In this document: in pieces, positions 17,641 through 26,012 of the stretch
How positions within the stretch are numbered: position 1 is the first letter of the stretch
How the letters are laid out: the number at the start of each line of letters is the position of its first letter
Origin: Spirochaetota bacterium
Lineage (GTDB): Bacteria; Spirochaetota; Spirochaetia; Sphaerochaetales; Sphaerochaetaceae
Length of the DNA stretch: 64,000 bases
Direction: 5' to 3'
NCBI GenBank assembly: GCA_918298275.1
Contig: CAKJZO010000024.1
Coordinates: 1-64,000 of the forward strand
Translations under genes and position numbers: made by a program
Notes under the pieces: model-generated
Told to the model about the DNA's origin: nothing
What the model saw: the letters and a program-made list of their open reading frames with translations, nothing else
The model's database searches: none

Positions 17641-17825
17641 GACAGCTACGACAGCGGAGATAGCTGGCCAATCAAGATTATCTAGAACAGCTAAGAACGC
17701 TGAAACAACGAAGACTGCCAACAACAGCGAATCCTATATGAAAGACAATTCGCTGTTGATCGCTGACCTAGCTCAGCTAGTTGTGTCAGCTGTGATAGCT
17801 ATATTCGCTATACTCGCTATAAGTG
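17641..17825. repeat. TAGC/CGCTATA-rich repeat tract with a central 11-bp inverted repeat
   Basis: Intergenic. Around a 15-base loop, CAACAGCGAAT (17722-17732) pairs perfectly with ATTCGCTGTTG (17748-17758), and imperfect complementarity continues outward. The right arm has near-tandem AGCTATA, TTCGCTATA and CTCGCTATA units; the left arm is rich in AGCT and CAGC. A 99-codon frame crosses it, but its composition is not protein-like. It could be a decayed repeat or MITE-like element. Confidence 0.55.
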
Positions 17826-17826
17826 T

Positions 17827-17843
17827 GCCAGAAAAGGGAATCG
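17827..17843. repeat. 17-bp duplicate of the tRNA-Thr 3' end (putative att remnant)
   Basis: GCCAGAAAAGGGAATCG here is identical to 17982-17998, which encodes the acceptor and T-arm 3' portion of tRNA-Thr. The two copies lie 155 bp apart as a direct repeat on the side where a tRNA-integrating element would lie. No integrase is present. It is probably the scar of a lost or collapsed element. Confidence 0.6.
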
Positions 17844-17872
17844 CTTTTGCCTACCGGTAGTCCTGCAAAAGC
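17843..17872. repeat. Hairpin next to the duplicated tRNA end
   Basis: GCTTTTGC (17843-17850) pairs with GCAAAAGC (17865-17872), enclosing the palindrome CTACCGGTAG. A GC-rich stretch without coding appearance follows to about 17940. It may be part of the same remnant. Confidence 0.5.
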
Positions 17873-17943
17873 CGGCTCCGCTGCAGTATCCTGCGCAAGC
17901 TCGGATCCTGCCCTACGCTCCGCTTCAATTCCCTACGTCCATA

Positions 17944-17975
17944 TACAAACAAGACCCCACGGATGTGAGGTCTTG
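17944..17975 (-). terminator. Terminator downstream of tRNA-Thr
   Basis: Minus-strand CAAGACC-TCACATCCGTGG-GGTCTTG followed by TTTG. The inner CAC/GTG also pairs. It lies 6 bases past the tRNA 3' end. Confidence 0.75.
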
Positions 17976-17980
17976 TTTTC

Positions 17981-18052
17981 AGCCAGAAAAGGGAATCGAA
18001 CCCTTGACCTGCTCATTACGAGTGAGCTGCTCTACCCCTGAGCTAATCTGGC
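17981..18052 (-). tRNA. tRNA-Thr (anticodon CGT)
   Basis: 72 nt. Acceptor GCCAGAT with TTCTGGC (one T-T mismatch at the base), D arm GCTC/GAGC, anticodon stem GCTCA/TGAGC with loop CTCGTAA (anticodon CGT), T arm AAGGG-TTCGATT-CCCTT. Its 3' end is duplicated 155 bp away. Confidence 0.93.
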
Positions 18053-18094
18053 GTGCGATGATTAGATTAAACAATAACGGTTCGTTTGTAAATA

Positions 18095-18132
18095 GAAAAG
18101 AAAAACAATGGAGCCCCAAAAGGAGCTCCATT
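18095..18132 (-). terminator. Terminator after ppdK
   Basis: Minus-strand AATGGAGC, then a roughly 9-base loop, then GCTCCATT followed by a T-rich tail with C interruptions. It lies about 20 bases past the ppdK stop. Confidence 0.85.
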
Positions 18133-18152
18133 CAAATAGAAAACCAGTAAGA

Positions 18153-20849
18153 TTAGTTGATTGCAGCCTGTGCAGCGGCCAGTCTTGCGATTGGCACTCT
18201 GTACGGTGAGCAGGAGACATAATTCAGGCCGACTGTCTGGCAGAAGGCGATTGTCTTCGGATCACCACCGTGCTCGCCGCAGATACCGAGTCTGATGTCC
18301 GGTCTGACGGAACGGCCGAGCTTTGCAGCTGTCTGCATGAGCTTACCTACTCCATCCTGATCGATTGTTGCGAACGGATCGTACTCGTAGAACTGCTTGT
18401 CGGTGTCATTGACATAGTGTCCGAGGAAGCTTGCTGCATCATCTCTTGAGAATCCGCAGGTCATCTGAGTGAGGTCGTTTGTACCGAAGCTGAAGAACTC
18501 TGCTTCCTGAGCGATCTCGTCAGCTGTGATGGCAGCTCTCGGAACCTCGATCATAGTACCGATCTCATAGTCGATCTTCTCTTTTCTCTCTTCGAAAATC
18601 TGAGCGATGACTTCTTCTGCGTGCTTCTTGCAGAACTCGAACTCCTTGTGGTTGCCGACAAGAGGAATCATGATCTCAGGATAGACGTTGATGCCTTCCT
18701 TCTTCACGTTCATGGCAGCCTCGATGATTGCGCGGACCTGCATTCTGAGAATCTCAGGATAGATGATTGCAAGACGGCAGCCTCTGAAACCGAGCATCGG
18801 GTTGAACTCGTGCAGGGATGCAGCCTTTCTGGCAACCTCTTCCTGGCTGATGCCGAGGGCCTGAGCCATCTCATGTCTGGTTGTGCTGTCGTTGGGCAGG
18901 AATTCGTGAAGCGGCGGATCCAGCAGTCTGATGTTTGCCGGAAGTCCCTTCAGCTCGCGGAACATTGCCTCGAAGTCGCCTCTCTGCATCGGAAGGAGCT
19001 CGGCAAGAGCAGCTTCACGCTCGATGAGGTTGTTTGCAAGGATCATCTTTCTCATGGAGACGATTCTGCTTCCGCCGAAGAACATGTGCTCGGTTCTGCA
19101 CAGACCGATACCTTCTGCACCGAGCATGACAGCCATGTGGGTATCCTTCGGTGTATCGGCATTGGTTCTGACGCCCATTGTCTTGATTTCATCGACATAG
19201 CTCATGAACTTCTTGTAGTTCTGGAACAGGTTGGAATCCTTCTCCTTCATTGTTCCCTCGAGAACCTGAACGATCTCGGAAGGCTTGACCTGGATCTTTG
19301 CGTTGTAGACAGCGCCGTTGAAGCCGTCGATGGAGATGAAGTCACCTTCCTTGACGACGACACCGTTGACCTCGAATGTCTTGGTGGGAAGATCGACATG
19401 GATCTCACCTGCACCGGAAACACACGGGCAACCCATACCTCTGGCGACGACTGCAGCGTGGCTGGTCATACCGCCGCGGCATGTGACAACACCCTTGGAA
19501 ACTGCCATTCCGCCGATATCCTCGGGAGAAGTCTCTGTTCTGACAAGAATTACATCCTTTCCGAGCTCATGCCATGCCTCTGCATCCTCAGCAGAGAAAA
19601 CAACCTGTCCGCATGCTCCTCCGGGAGATGCATTGAGGCCGTTGGTAAGCGGCTTGATTCCGTCGGCCTTGATCTGTGCCTGGTCGAGAATCGGAGCAAA
19701 GAGCTTGTTGAACTCGCCTGCCGGAACTCTGGAAACAGCTGTCTTCTTGTCGATGAGGCCTTCCTCGACCATCTCGACCTGGGATCTGAGCCAGCTGAAG
19801 ATCGTTCTCTTTCCGTTTCTGGTCTGCAGCATGTAGAGCTTTCCTTCCTGGATTGTGAACTCCATATCCTGCATGTCGTGATAGTGCTTCTCGAGTGTTT
19901 CTCTGATCTTGCAGAGCTGATCGTAGACATCGGGATTGACCTTGCAGAGGGTCTCGATGGACTGCGGTGTTCTGATACCGGCAACGACGTCCTCGCCCTG
20001 AGCGTTCATGAGATACTCGCCGTAGAAGTGGTTGTCTCCAGTGGCGGGGTCACGTGTGAATGCAACACCTGTACCGGATGTCTCACCCATGTTACCGAAG
20101 ACCATGCACTGGACGTTGACTGCTGTTCCGAGAAGTCCGCGGATGTCATTCATCTGTCTGTACTTGATGGCTCTGGCGTTGTTCCATGAGCGGAAAACTG
20201 CATTGATAGCCTTGAAAAGCTGATCATAGGGATCAACGGGGAACTCCTCGCCTGTTGTTCTCTTGTAGATTCTCTTGTATCTCTTTACGAGGTTCTTGAG
20301 CATCTCCGTGGTGAGCTCATAGTCATATGTGAGGCCTTCCTCGTCCTTGACGTCCTGGATGGCTTCCTCGAACTTGTCGTGGGGAACTCCCATGACGACA
20401 TCACCGAACATCTGGATGAAACGTCTGTAGCTGTCCCATGCAAAACGCTCGTTGCCTGTCTTCTTGGTAAGAGCATCGACTGAATCCGGATTGAGACCGA
20501 GGTTGAGGACTGTATCCATCATACCGGGCATTGACTGTGCAGCACCGCTTCTGACTGAAACAAGAAGAGGATTCTTGTTGTCGCCGAGCTTTGCACCCAT
20601 GGTGCTCTCGAGCTGCTTGAGGTTCATGAGGACCTCGTCCTTCATTCCCTGGGGATACTCTCCGTTGTGCTTTGAGAAGTAATCACAGGCTTCTGTGCTG
20701 ATGGTGAATCCGGGAGGTACCGGAAGACCGATATTAGTCATTTCTGCGAGGTTTGCACCCTTTCCACCCAAAAGATCCTTCATGCCGGAAGTGCCTTCTG
20801 CCTTTCCATTGCCGAAGAAGTAAACCCATTTGGTAACTTTCTTTGCCAT
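18153..20849 (-). CDS. ppdK: Pyruvate, phosphate dikinase
   Basis: Reversibly converts PEP, AMP and PPi to pyruvate, ATP and Pi. In anaerobes it usually serves PPi-linked glycolysis. It has 898 residues, full length. The N-terminal ATP-grasp domain starts KWVYFFGNGKAEG and LLGGKGANLAEM. The central phosphohistidine motif is GGMTSHAAVVARGMG, and the C-terminal PEP domain has GTNDLTQMTCGFSRDD and the catalytic-Cys LGICGEHGGDP. The start MAKKVTKW has AAGGAATGTGG upstream; a longer frame adds 24 unrelated residues. It is monocistronic. Confidence 0.97.
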   Translation of the reverse strand: MAKKVTKWVYFFGNGKAEGTSGMKDLLGGKGANLAEMTNIGLPVPPGFTISTEACDYFSKHNGEYPQGMKDEVLMNLKQLESTMGAKLGDNKNPLLVSVRSGAAQSMPGMMDTVLNLGLNPDSVDALTKKTGNERFAWDSYRRFIQMFGDVVMGVPHDKFEEAIQDVKDEEGLTYDYELTTEMLKNLVKRYKRIYKRTTGEEFPVDPYDQLFKAINAVFRSWNNARAIKYRQMNDIRGLLGTAVNVQCMVFGNMGETSGTGVAFTRDPATGDNHFYGEYLMNAQGEDVVAGIRTPQSIETLCKVNPDVYDQLCKIRETLEKHYHDMQDMEFTIQEGKLYMLQTRNGKRTIFSWLRSQVEMVEEGLIDKKTAVSRVPAGEFNKLFAPILDQAQIKADGIKPLTNGLNASPGGACGQVVFSAEDAEAWHELGKDVILVRTETSPEDIGGMAVSKGVVTCRGGMTSHAAVVARGMGCPCVSGAGEIHVDLPTKTFEVNGVVVKEGDFISIDGFNGAVYNAKIQVKPSEIVQVLEGTMKEKDSNLFQNYKKFMSYVDEIKTMGVRTNADTPKDTHMAVMLGAEGIGLCRTEHMFFGGSRIVSMRKMILANNLIEREAALAELLPMQRGDFEAMFRELKGLPANIRLLDPPLHEFLPNDSTTRHEMAQALGISQEEVARKAASLHEFNPMLGFRGCRLAIIYPEILRMQVRAIIEAAMNVKKEGINVYPEIMIPLVGNHKEFEFCKKHAEEVIAQIFEERKEKIDYEIGTMIEVPRAAITADEIAQEAEFFSFGTNDLTQMTCGFSRDDAASFLGHYVNDTDKQFYEYDPFATIDQDGVGKLMQTAAKLGRSVRPDIRLGICGEHGGDPKTIAFCQTVGLNYVSCSPYRVPIARLAAAQAAIN

Positions 20850-20932
20850 TTCCACATTCCTTATAAAAAAAGATTTCTGATTAACATGACAATTTTTCAC
20901 AAACGTAACACTTCTTGTCAACCATGAACGGT

Positions 20933-20961
20933 ATTATACTGTTTTTATTGCTGAGATACAA
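20933..20961 (-). promoter_or_regulatory. Promoter of ppdK
   Basis: TTGTAT (20961-20956), exactly 17 bases, then consensus TATAAT (20938-20933). The leader to the ATG is about 75 bases. A second -35-like TTGACA lies in the leader without a good -10. Confidence 0.72.
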
Positions 20962-20962
20962 A

Positions 20963-21001
20963 CAAAAAAGCCGAAAAATCATAAATTTCCCGGCTTTTTC
21001 T
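20963..21001 (-). terminator. Terminator after the sigma factor gene
   Basis: AAAAAGCCG (20965-20973) pairs with CGGCTTTTT (20991-20999) around a 17-base AT-rich loop, with T runs on either strand. It sits between the sigma gene and the ppdK promoter. Confidence 0.85.
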
Positions 21002-21029
21002 CAAACGTTTGCGTTTAGTTAATCCGAAA

Positions 21030-21878
21030 TCAGGCGATGTAGGCCTTCAGTTCCTTTACTTCCTGATTCTCGGCAAGGCTTGTAAGTACCTTCTTTTCAA
21101 TCTGACGGATGCGCTCCTTCGTCAGGTGATAGATCTCTCCGACTTCCTTGAGACTCATTGCATCCTGGTTGTCCAGTCCGAAGCGGAGCTTGATAATTCC
21201 TCTCTCCTTCTCGGAAAGTGTATCGAGGATCCTGCTGACTGACGCCTTCAGGGCTTCTGTCATGACAATCTCATCCGGTCTGGGCTTGTCACACTCGATG
21301 AAGTCGCCGTAACTTGTATCTTCACCTGCACTTACAGGTGCATCAAGACTTGATACGTCGCGGGCGATCTGCATGATTTCAAGAACATCGTTCCTATCCA
21401 TTCCGCACTCAAGGGCAATGTCGTCGAGACTTACGTCATCCATGCCGCTCTTCTCGAGATTGGTCTTTGCCTGGAGAATCTGGATCAGGTCAGCACTCTT
21501 GTTCATCGGAAGTCTGATCATGCGTGACTTCTCGCCGATTGCCTTGAGGATTGCCTGTCTGATCCACCACACAGCATAGCTGATGAAATGGTAGCCCTTC
21601 TCCGGCTCGAACTTGTCGATTGCAGTGAGCAGTCCGATGTTGCCTTCGCTGATAAGGTCGATAAGAGGAAGACCTCTGTTCTGATACTGCTTGGCGATGC
21701 TGACTACAAAGCGCAGGTTGCCGTTGACCAGGCGCTCACGTGCATAGGAGTCGCCTGCCTTGGCTTTAAGCGCAAGCTCGTATTCCTCATCCCTTGTGAT
21801 GAGGGGAATCTTCTCGATGTCCCTGAGGTAGAGGGTGAGAGCTGAATTCTCATTGGTGTTTGCGTTGATGTTTGCCAT
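21030..21878 (-). CDS. RNA polymerase sigma-70 family factor (group 2-like)
   Basis: Promoter-recognition subunit of 282 residues without region 1.1. Region 1.2 is TLYLRDIEKIPLITRDEEYEL. Region 2 has LVNGNLRFVVSIAKQY, NRGLPLIDLISEGNIGLL and the -10-binding YAVWWIRQAI. Region 3 follows, and region 4.2 is LKEVGEIYHLTKERIRQIE. All segments are intact. The short length and lack of region 1.1 suit RpoS/RpoH-like group-2 factors, but in small-genome spirochaetes such a protein can be annotated as the main sigma factor, so the role is left open. It has AGGAG upstream and a strong terminator. Confidence 0.88.
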   Translation of the reverse strand: MANINANTNENSALTLYLRDIEKIPLITRDEEYELALKAKAGDSYARERLVNGNLRFVVSIAKQYQNRGLPLIDLISEGNIGLLTAIDKFEPEKGYHFISYAVWWIRQAILKAIGEKSRMIRLPMNKSADLIQILQAKTNLEKSGMDDVSLDDIALECGMDRNDVLEIMQIARDVSSLDAPVSAGEDTSYGDFIECDKPRPDEIVMTEALKASVSRILDTLSEKERGIIKLRFGLDNQDAMSLKEVGEIYHLTKERIRQIEKKVLTSLAENQEVKELKAYIA

Positions 21879-22011
21879 AGGTTTCTCCTGTACAAATTAA
21901 CAAGCAAGGTCTGTGCCAATGAGTAATGCATTTTGATTAAGTTCTTTATAGTAAAGTAATTAAAATGAATAAATTGATGTTTTATTCAATGGTAATTTGC
22001 TATTATATATG

Positions 22012-22036
22012 AAAAAACTGTGTCACTTTGACACAG
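22012..22036 (-). terminator. Terminator overlapping the stop codon of the upstream gene
   Basis: Minus-strand CTGTGTCA-AAG-TGACACAG followed by six T. The TGA stop of the 22023-22463 gene lies inside the right arm of the stem. Confidence 0.88.
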
Positions 22037-22463
22037 CCTTGGAGGTATCGTCCTTATTTGTACCTTTTTGACCCACAGATGGACTGAAATAGTAGATTTT
22101 CTGGTGGAAGAAGGAGCATTTTTCGTCGAAAGGATCTACCGGGAAGTCTATGCGGATTGTCTTGAACCATTGGTCGACGTTTGAAATCGGCCCGAACTGG
22201 GAAGTCTCGATCTCGTCCTTGAGGCTCTGCCATGTATCGCGGATGAGGTCGTGAACCATATCGCCTTCGGGTGCGGAGACTTCAAGATTTCGTTTGGAAA
22301 TGAGGTAGGAGCTCATCTGGATGCTGTAGAAGCGTTTCCAAAGGGGGTCTTCGTCGTTGTCCTTAGCCCTGGCGAGGAAGCAGTCGCAGAGTGTGAGCAA
22401 GGCATCGCGCATGGTCTTCATGCACCTTATCACATCCTTGTCCATACCAGAGCTGCTTTCCAT
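22023..22463 (-). CDS. Hypothetical protein, 146 residues
   Basis: Not recognised. Predicted cytosolic and helical: MESSSGMDKDVIRCMKTMRD at the N terminus, then ALLTLCDCFLARAKD, DPLWKRFYSIQMSSYLIS and a Pro/Phe-rich end (DFPVDPFDEKCSFFHQKIYY). The start at 22463 is preferred because GAGG lies 9 bases upstream; a longer frame of 26 residues has no ribosome site. It is divergent from the acyltransferase and stands alone with a terminator fused to its 3' end. Confidence 0.55.
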   Translation of the reverse strand: MESSSGMDKDVIRCMKTMRDALLTLCDCFLARAKDNDEDPLWKRFYSIQMSSYLISKRNLEVSAPEGDMVHDLIRDTWQSLKDEIETSQFGPISNVDQWFKTIRIDFPVDPFDEKCSFFHQKIYYFSPSVGQKGTNKDDTSKAVSK

Positions 22464-22570
22464 AGTTTTTTCCCTCGACAACAGGTAAGATAATAACGGA
22501 TCTGGAAATCGGAAAGACAAAGAGGGAAAAAAGTTAAGCATATTAAGTCAAAACATGGTAATATTCAGCT

Positions 22571-23812
22571 ATGCCAAGTGAAAATGTTCCAGAAAAATCA
22601 AAGAAAGCAAAAAAACAGCCGGTTTTGCAGAAGCGTCCCAATGCGCTTCTCTATTTCCTTGGAGCCAGAATCTATGCTCCGTTGATGTGCAGAAGAAAGT
22701 TCAATCTAGTAAGCAGCGGCGAACGCGTGAAAGGCCCTGCCCTTATCATCAGCAACCATACTTCCAACCATGATTACAAATTCATCGGCTGTGCTGTCAA
22801 ACCGGCTCGCATCTCCTTTCTGGTAACATATCATTTCTTTACATTCAAGAAATTTGCTTTCTGGCTTAAGGCAATCGGTGCTATACCCAAATACCAGTTC
22901 ACAACCGATCTCGAGGCCATGCGTAAGATCCAGTACGTTGTCCAGAAGCAGAAAGGCACCGTCTACATCGCTCCCGAAGGAACCGTCTATGCCAGCGGGC
23001 ATCTCGGCTTCATCTCCCCTGCCATCGCCAAGATGGTCAGGTTCCTGAAAGTCCCCGTTTATGCCTGTAAGATCGAGGGAGCCGGTCTCGGCAACGCAAA
23101 ATGGTCCACCCATACCCATAAGGGCAAAGTAAGCATAGAGACTCATAAGATCATCGATGCCGAAGAGTCAACATCCCTCTCGAAAGATGAAATCATGGAC
23201 AGGATCATTACTGCCCTCACCTACAGCGAATTCGAATTCCAGAAACGCGAGCACGTTCTTGTGGAAGGCAATGACAAGGCCCTCGGCTTCGAGACGATGT
23301 TCTACAAATGCCCGTGCTGCGGATCCGAGTTCACTCTCTCGACCGAAGGCAACGACGTAAGATGTTCTAAGTGCGGAACAATCGCTACCTTCCAGGATGA
23401 CTTTACGTTCAAGTGGAACACGGAGAAGCAGTATTTCGAGAACTACAGCCAGTGGTATGACTGGCAGTACGAGAAGATTCTGGAGGAAGTAAAGAAGCCT
23501 GATTTCAAGCTTGAGGATGAGGTTGATTACGAGATTGACGAGCCGGGCGTGGACCAGTATGTCAAGGTCGGGCATGGAGTTATGACCTTCAGTCATGACG
23601 GTTGGGACTACAAGGGCACCTACCGTGACCGTGAGTTCGAGGAGCATGATGATCCACGAACCGTCTTCATAGCTACGCTTACCGTCGGTAAGCACTTCCA
23701 GCTTCCGAACCGCGACGGTCATTCCAGGGCATATGCTCCTGCAAACCCGCTTACTTCAATGAAGTGGCACCTTGCATCCAGAGCCATGTCCGAGTTTCTG
23801 CAGAATCAGTGA
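22571..23812 (+). CDS. 1-acyl-glycerol-phosphate acyltransferase (PlsC-like) with C-terminal zinc ribbon
   Basis: It has 413 residues. The LPLAT domain spans about 30-230 with the catalytic HX4D as H63 and D68 (SNHTSNHD) and the substrate motif PEGT at 135-138. A zinc ribbon (C246, C249, C264, C267) follows, then about 140 residues of acidic and aromatic sequence without clear homology. Plain PlsC proteins are about 240 residues, so the zinc ribbon and extra domain are unusual. It probably acylates a lysophospholipid or glycolipid at the inner membrane. It has no N-terminal signal; residues 1-22 are Lys/Pro-rich. It ends one base before the convergent reductase gene. Confidence 0.8.
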   Translation: MPSENVPEKSKKAKKQPVLQKRPNALLYFLGARIYAPLMCRRKFNLVSSGERVKGPALIISNHTSNHDYKFIGCAVKPARISFLVTYHFFTFKKFAFWLKAIGAIPKYQFTTDLEAMRKIQYVVQKQKGTVYIAPEGTVYASGHLGFISPAIAKMVRFLKVPVYACKIEGAGLGNAKWSTHTHKGKVSIETHKIIDAEESTSLSKDEIMDRIITALTYSEFEFQKREHVLVEGNDKALGFETMFYKCPCCGSEFTLSTEGNDVRCSKCGTIATFQDDFTFKWNTEKQYFENYSQWYDWQYEKILEEVKKPDFKLEDEVDYEIDEPGVDQYVKVGHGVMTFSHDGWDYKGTYRDREFEEHDDPRTVFIATLTVGKHFQLPNRDGHSRAYAPANPLTSMKWHLASRAMSEFLQNQ

Positions 23813-24934
23813 TTATTCTTCCTTTCCCGTCTCGTTGAGCTTTGCAAGCTTTTCCATATAGGAAGGGATGTCTATGTTCTGTGGGCAATGCTCCCTGCAG
23901 GAACCGCATCCGACGCAGTTTGAGGGCTGCTTGGCCTCCTCCACATCCTTGAGGTTGTTCTCCCACCTTCTGTTGTACTTGTAATCGTTATAGGTCTTGA
24001 GAAGGCTCGGGATATCAAGCTCCATGGGACAGTTCGGCGTGCAATATCTGCATGCAGTACAGGGAACTGTAAATCCTTCCTTGAAACGGTGTGCAATATC
24101 TATCAGAAAGTCGCTCTGCTCTTTCGTAAGGGCATTGTCCTTCTCGAAGGTCTTGAGGTTATCCACAACCTGATTCATCGTGGACATGCCGCTCAGCATA
24201 ACAATCACATTGTCATGGGTCATCAACCACCTGAAGGCCCAGGACGATACCGACCAGGTCGGCTGTGCCTGTCTGAGTTCCTCATCCAACTGTGGTGTAA
24301 GGCTTGAAAGGCGGCCTCCACGAACCGATTCCATGACGATTACAGGAATGTTGCGCTCAGTCAGTATATTGTATTCTTCCTCGGTTGTGCTGAATTCCCA
24401 GTCAAGGTAGTTCATCTGGATCTGTGCGAAATCCCAATCATGGGCATCGGCAAAACGCCTGAGAGTTTCGGGCTGAGCATGGGAGGAGAAACCGAAATAA
24501 GTGATCTTGCCCTCTTTCTTCATCTGCTCGAAGTACTCGATGCAACCGCAGCTCAGATAGCTGTCGATGTTTCTTTCGGTCATGCAGTGAAGAAGATAGA
24601 AGTCTATATGGTCGGTCTGGAGTCTTCTCAGCTGCTCCTCGAACACAGCCTTGTAGTCGGGATTCGCCCTATAGTTGAACTTGGTTGCGATATAGAAGCT
24701 GTCGCGGGGAAATGCCTTCATTCCCTCGCCGACGCAACGCTCGGAGTCCCCGTTCTGATATACATATGCGGTATCGAAATAGTTGACACCGCCCTTGAGG
24801 GCAGCTTCCATCATCCTGTGGGATTCCGGATAATCGATCGGCGAATTCCATTTGTCATCACCGAGGGACGGAAGCCTCATGTTTCCCATTCCCAGTCGTG
24901 ACAGCTTTATACCCTTGAATTCCTTGTAGATCAT
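23813..24934 (-). CDS. Aldo/keto reductase with C-terminal 4Fe-4S domain
   Basis: It has 373 residues. The N-terminal AKR barrel has LSRLGMGNMRLPS and the catalytic-type FDTAYVYQNG, plus HIDFYLLHCM. The C-terminal ferredoxin-like segment has CTACRYCTPNCP and CVGCGSCREHCP, enough for two clusters. This architecture is common in anaerobes, where it may couple flavin or ferredoxin electrons to carbonyl reduction; the substrate is unknown. GGGGAGG lies 6 bases before the ATG. It is a single gene, convergent with the acyltransferase. Confidence 0.9.
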   Translation of the reverse strand: MIYKEFKGIKLSRLGMGNMRLPSLGDDKWNSPIDYPESHRMMEAALKGGVNYFDTAYVYQNGDSERCVGEGMKAFPRDSFYIATKFNYRANPDYKAVFEEQLRRLQTDHIDFYLLHCMTERNIDSYLSCGCIEYFEQMKKEGKITYFGFSSHAQPETLRRFADAHDWDFAQIQMNYLDWEFSTTEEEYNILTERNIPVIVMESVRGGRLSSLTPQLDEELRQAQPTWSVSSWAFRWLMTHDNVIVMLSGMSTMNQVVDNLKTFEKDNALTKEQSDFLIDIAHRFKEGFTVPCTACRYCTPNCPMELDIPSLLKTYNDYKYNRRWENNLKDVEEAKQPSNCVGCGSCREHCPQNIDIPSYMEKLAKLNETGKEE

Positions 24935-24980
24935 GGCGGACCTCCCCTTTCTTCAACGAATTATATTATGCAAAAAATGT

Positions 24981-25013
24981 AAAAAAAAGCCATCGAGAGT
25001 AACACCCGATGGC
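24981..25013 (-). terminator. Terminator after gpmA
   Basis: Minus-strand GCCATCG, an 11-base loop, CGATGGC followed by eight T. It lies 20 bases past the gpmA stop. Confidence 0.9.
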
Positions 25014-25032
25014 AGATAATCACATTGACAGA

Positions 25033-25779
25033 TTACTTGGCCTTTCCCTGGTTTGCAACGGCAGCCATCTTTGCGGCAAGTGCTTCCTGATCGCCCAGAT
25101 AGTACTTCTTGGTGACCTTGAAGTTGTCGTCGAACTCATAGACAAGTGGAACACCGGTCGGGATGTTGACGCCGAGGATCTCTTCTTTGCTCATGTTGTC
25201 GAAATACTTCACAAGGGCTCTGAGTGAGTTTCCGTGGGCAGCGATGATGACACGCTTTCCGGCCTTCATGTCCTTCTTGATCACGTTCTCGAAATAAGGA
25301 ACGACTCTCTCGATAGTTGTCTCAAGGCTCTCTGTAAGCGGGAGCTCCTTGGGATCAACAGATGCATAGATTGCCTGGTTGGCGGGATTTCTCTCGTCTG
25401 TGGCCTCGAGCATCGGCGGCTTGACATCGAAGGATCTTCTCCAGATCTTGACCTGTTCTTCACCATACTTCTCTGCGGTCTCGGACTTGTTGAGACCCTG
25501 AAGAGCGCCGTAATGTCTCTCGTTGAGCTTCCATGTCTTTGTTACGGGCAGCCATACGCGGTCCATTTCGTCAAGGATATGGTTGAGGGTATGGATTGCT
25601 CTCTTCAGATATGAAGTGTAGCAGACGTCGAAGTCATAGCCTTCAGCCTTCAGCAGTCTTCCTGCGGCAGCAGCCTCTTCGTGGCCCTTCTCGCTCAGAT
25701 CGACATCAGTCCAACCAGTGAACAGGTTGAGCTTGTTCCATTCGCTCTCACCGTGTCTAACCAACACAAGCTTCATCAT
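25033..25779 (-). CDS. gpmA: 2,3-bisphosphoglycerate-dependent phosphoglycerate mutase
   Basis: Interconverts 3- and 2-phosphoglycerate in glycolysis. It has 248 residues, full length. The catalytic histidine is in [20 protein letters not shown], followed by [20 protein letters not shown] and the second histidine motif [21 protein letters not shown] lies 7 bases ahead of the first of two adjacent ATGs. Together with ppdK it shows a complete lower glycolysis running through PEP. Confidence 0.97.
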   Translation of the reverse strand: MMKLVLVRHGESEWNKLNLFTGWTDVDLSEKGHEEAAAAGRLLKAEGYDFDVCYTSYLKRAIHTLNHILDEMDRVWLPVTKTWKLNERHYGALQGLNKSETAEKYGEEQVKIWRRSFDVKPPMLEATDERNPANQAIYASVDPKELPLTESLETTIERVVPYFENVIKKDMKAGKRVIIAAHGNSLRALVKYFDNMSKEEILGVNIPTGVPLVYEFDDNFKVTKKYYLGDQEALAAKMAAVANQGKAK

Positions 25780-26012
25780 TTATGTACCTCCAGAAGGAAA
25801 AAAATTAGTTAGGTTCAAAACCAATTTATATTCTCACAAAGACAGATTGATGTCTAGTCAGATTAGTTCTTCAAGCATGTCAGTGCAGCCTTGCATGATT
25901 GTCAATGCATTTGTTCCCGTGAGAGTCAATTAACCCGGTTTTTCATTGACTTTACTTTTTTGATGTAGTTTCCATTGCAATGCCTTATAATGGCTTGCAT
26001 GGGAGAGTCCAT

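Noticed and set aside
17561-17860. 99-codon frame through the repeat tract
   Set aside because: Its codons come from short DNA repeats, there is no ribosome site and no domain.
17586-17980. CRISPR array
   Set aside because: Repeats are short, irregular and lack equal-length spacers; no cas genes in the window.
17823-18041. Short plus-strand frames containing KGNRTLDLL or KGIEPLTC sequences
   Set aside because: These are the well-known false peptides created by translating the reverse strand of tRNA genes (here tRNA-Thr).
18621-20189. 522-codon open frame on the plus strand opposite ppdK
   Set aside because: Wholly antisense to a secure housekeeping gene; composition is that of a reverse-complement shadow and no motif is visible.
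20880-20920. Second ppdK promoter at TTGACA in the leader
   Set aside because: No acceptable -10 at 16-19 bases; the TTGTAT-17-TATAAT pair upstream is far better.
23813-24934. Treating the two aldo/keto reductases (23.8 and 41.4 kb) as duplicates
   Set aside because: Only one carries the Fe-S domain and their motifs differ; they belong to different AKR groups.
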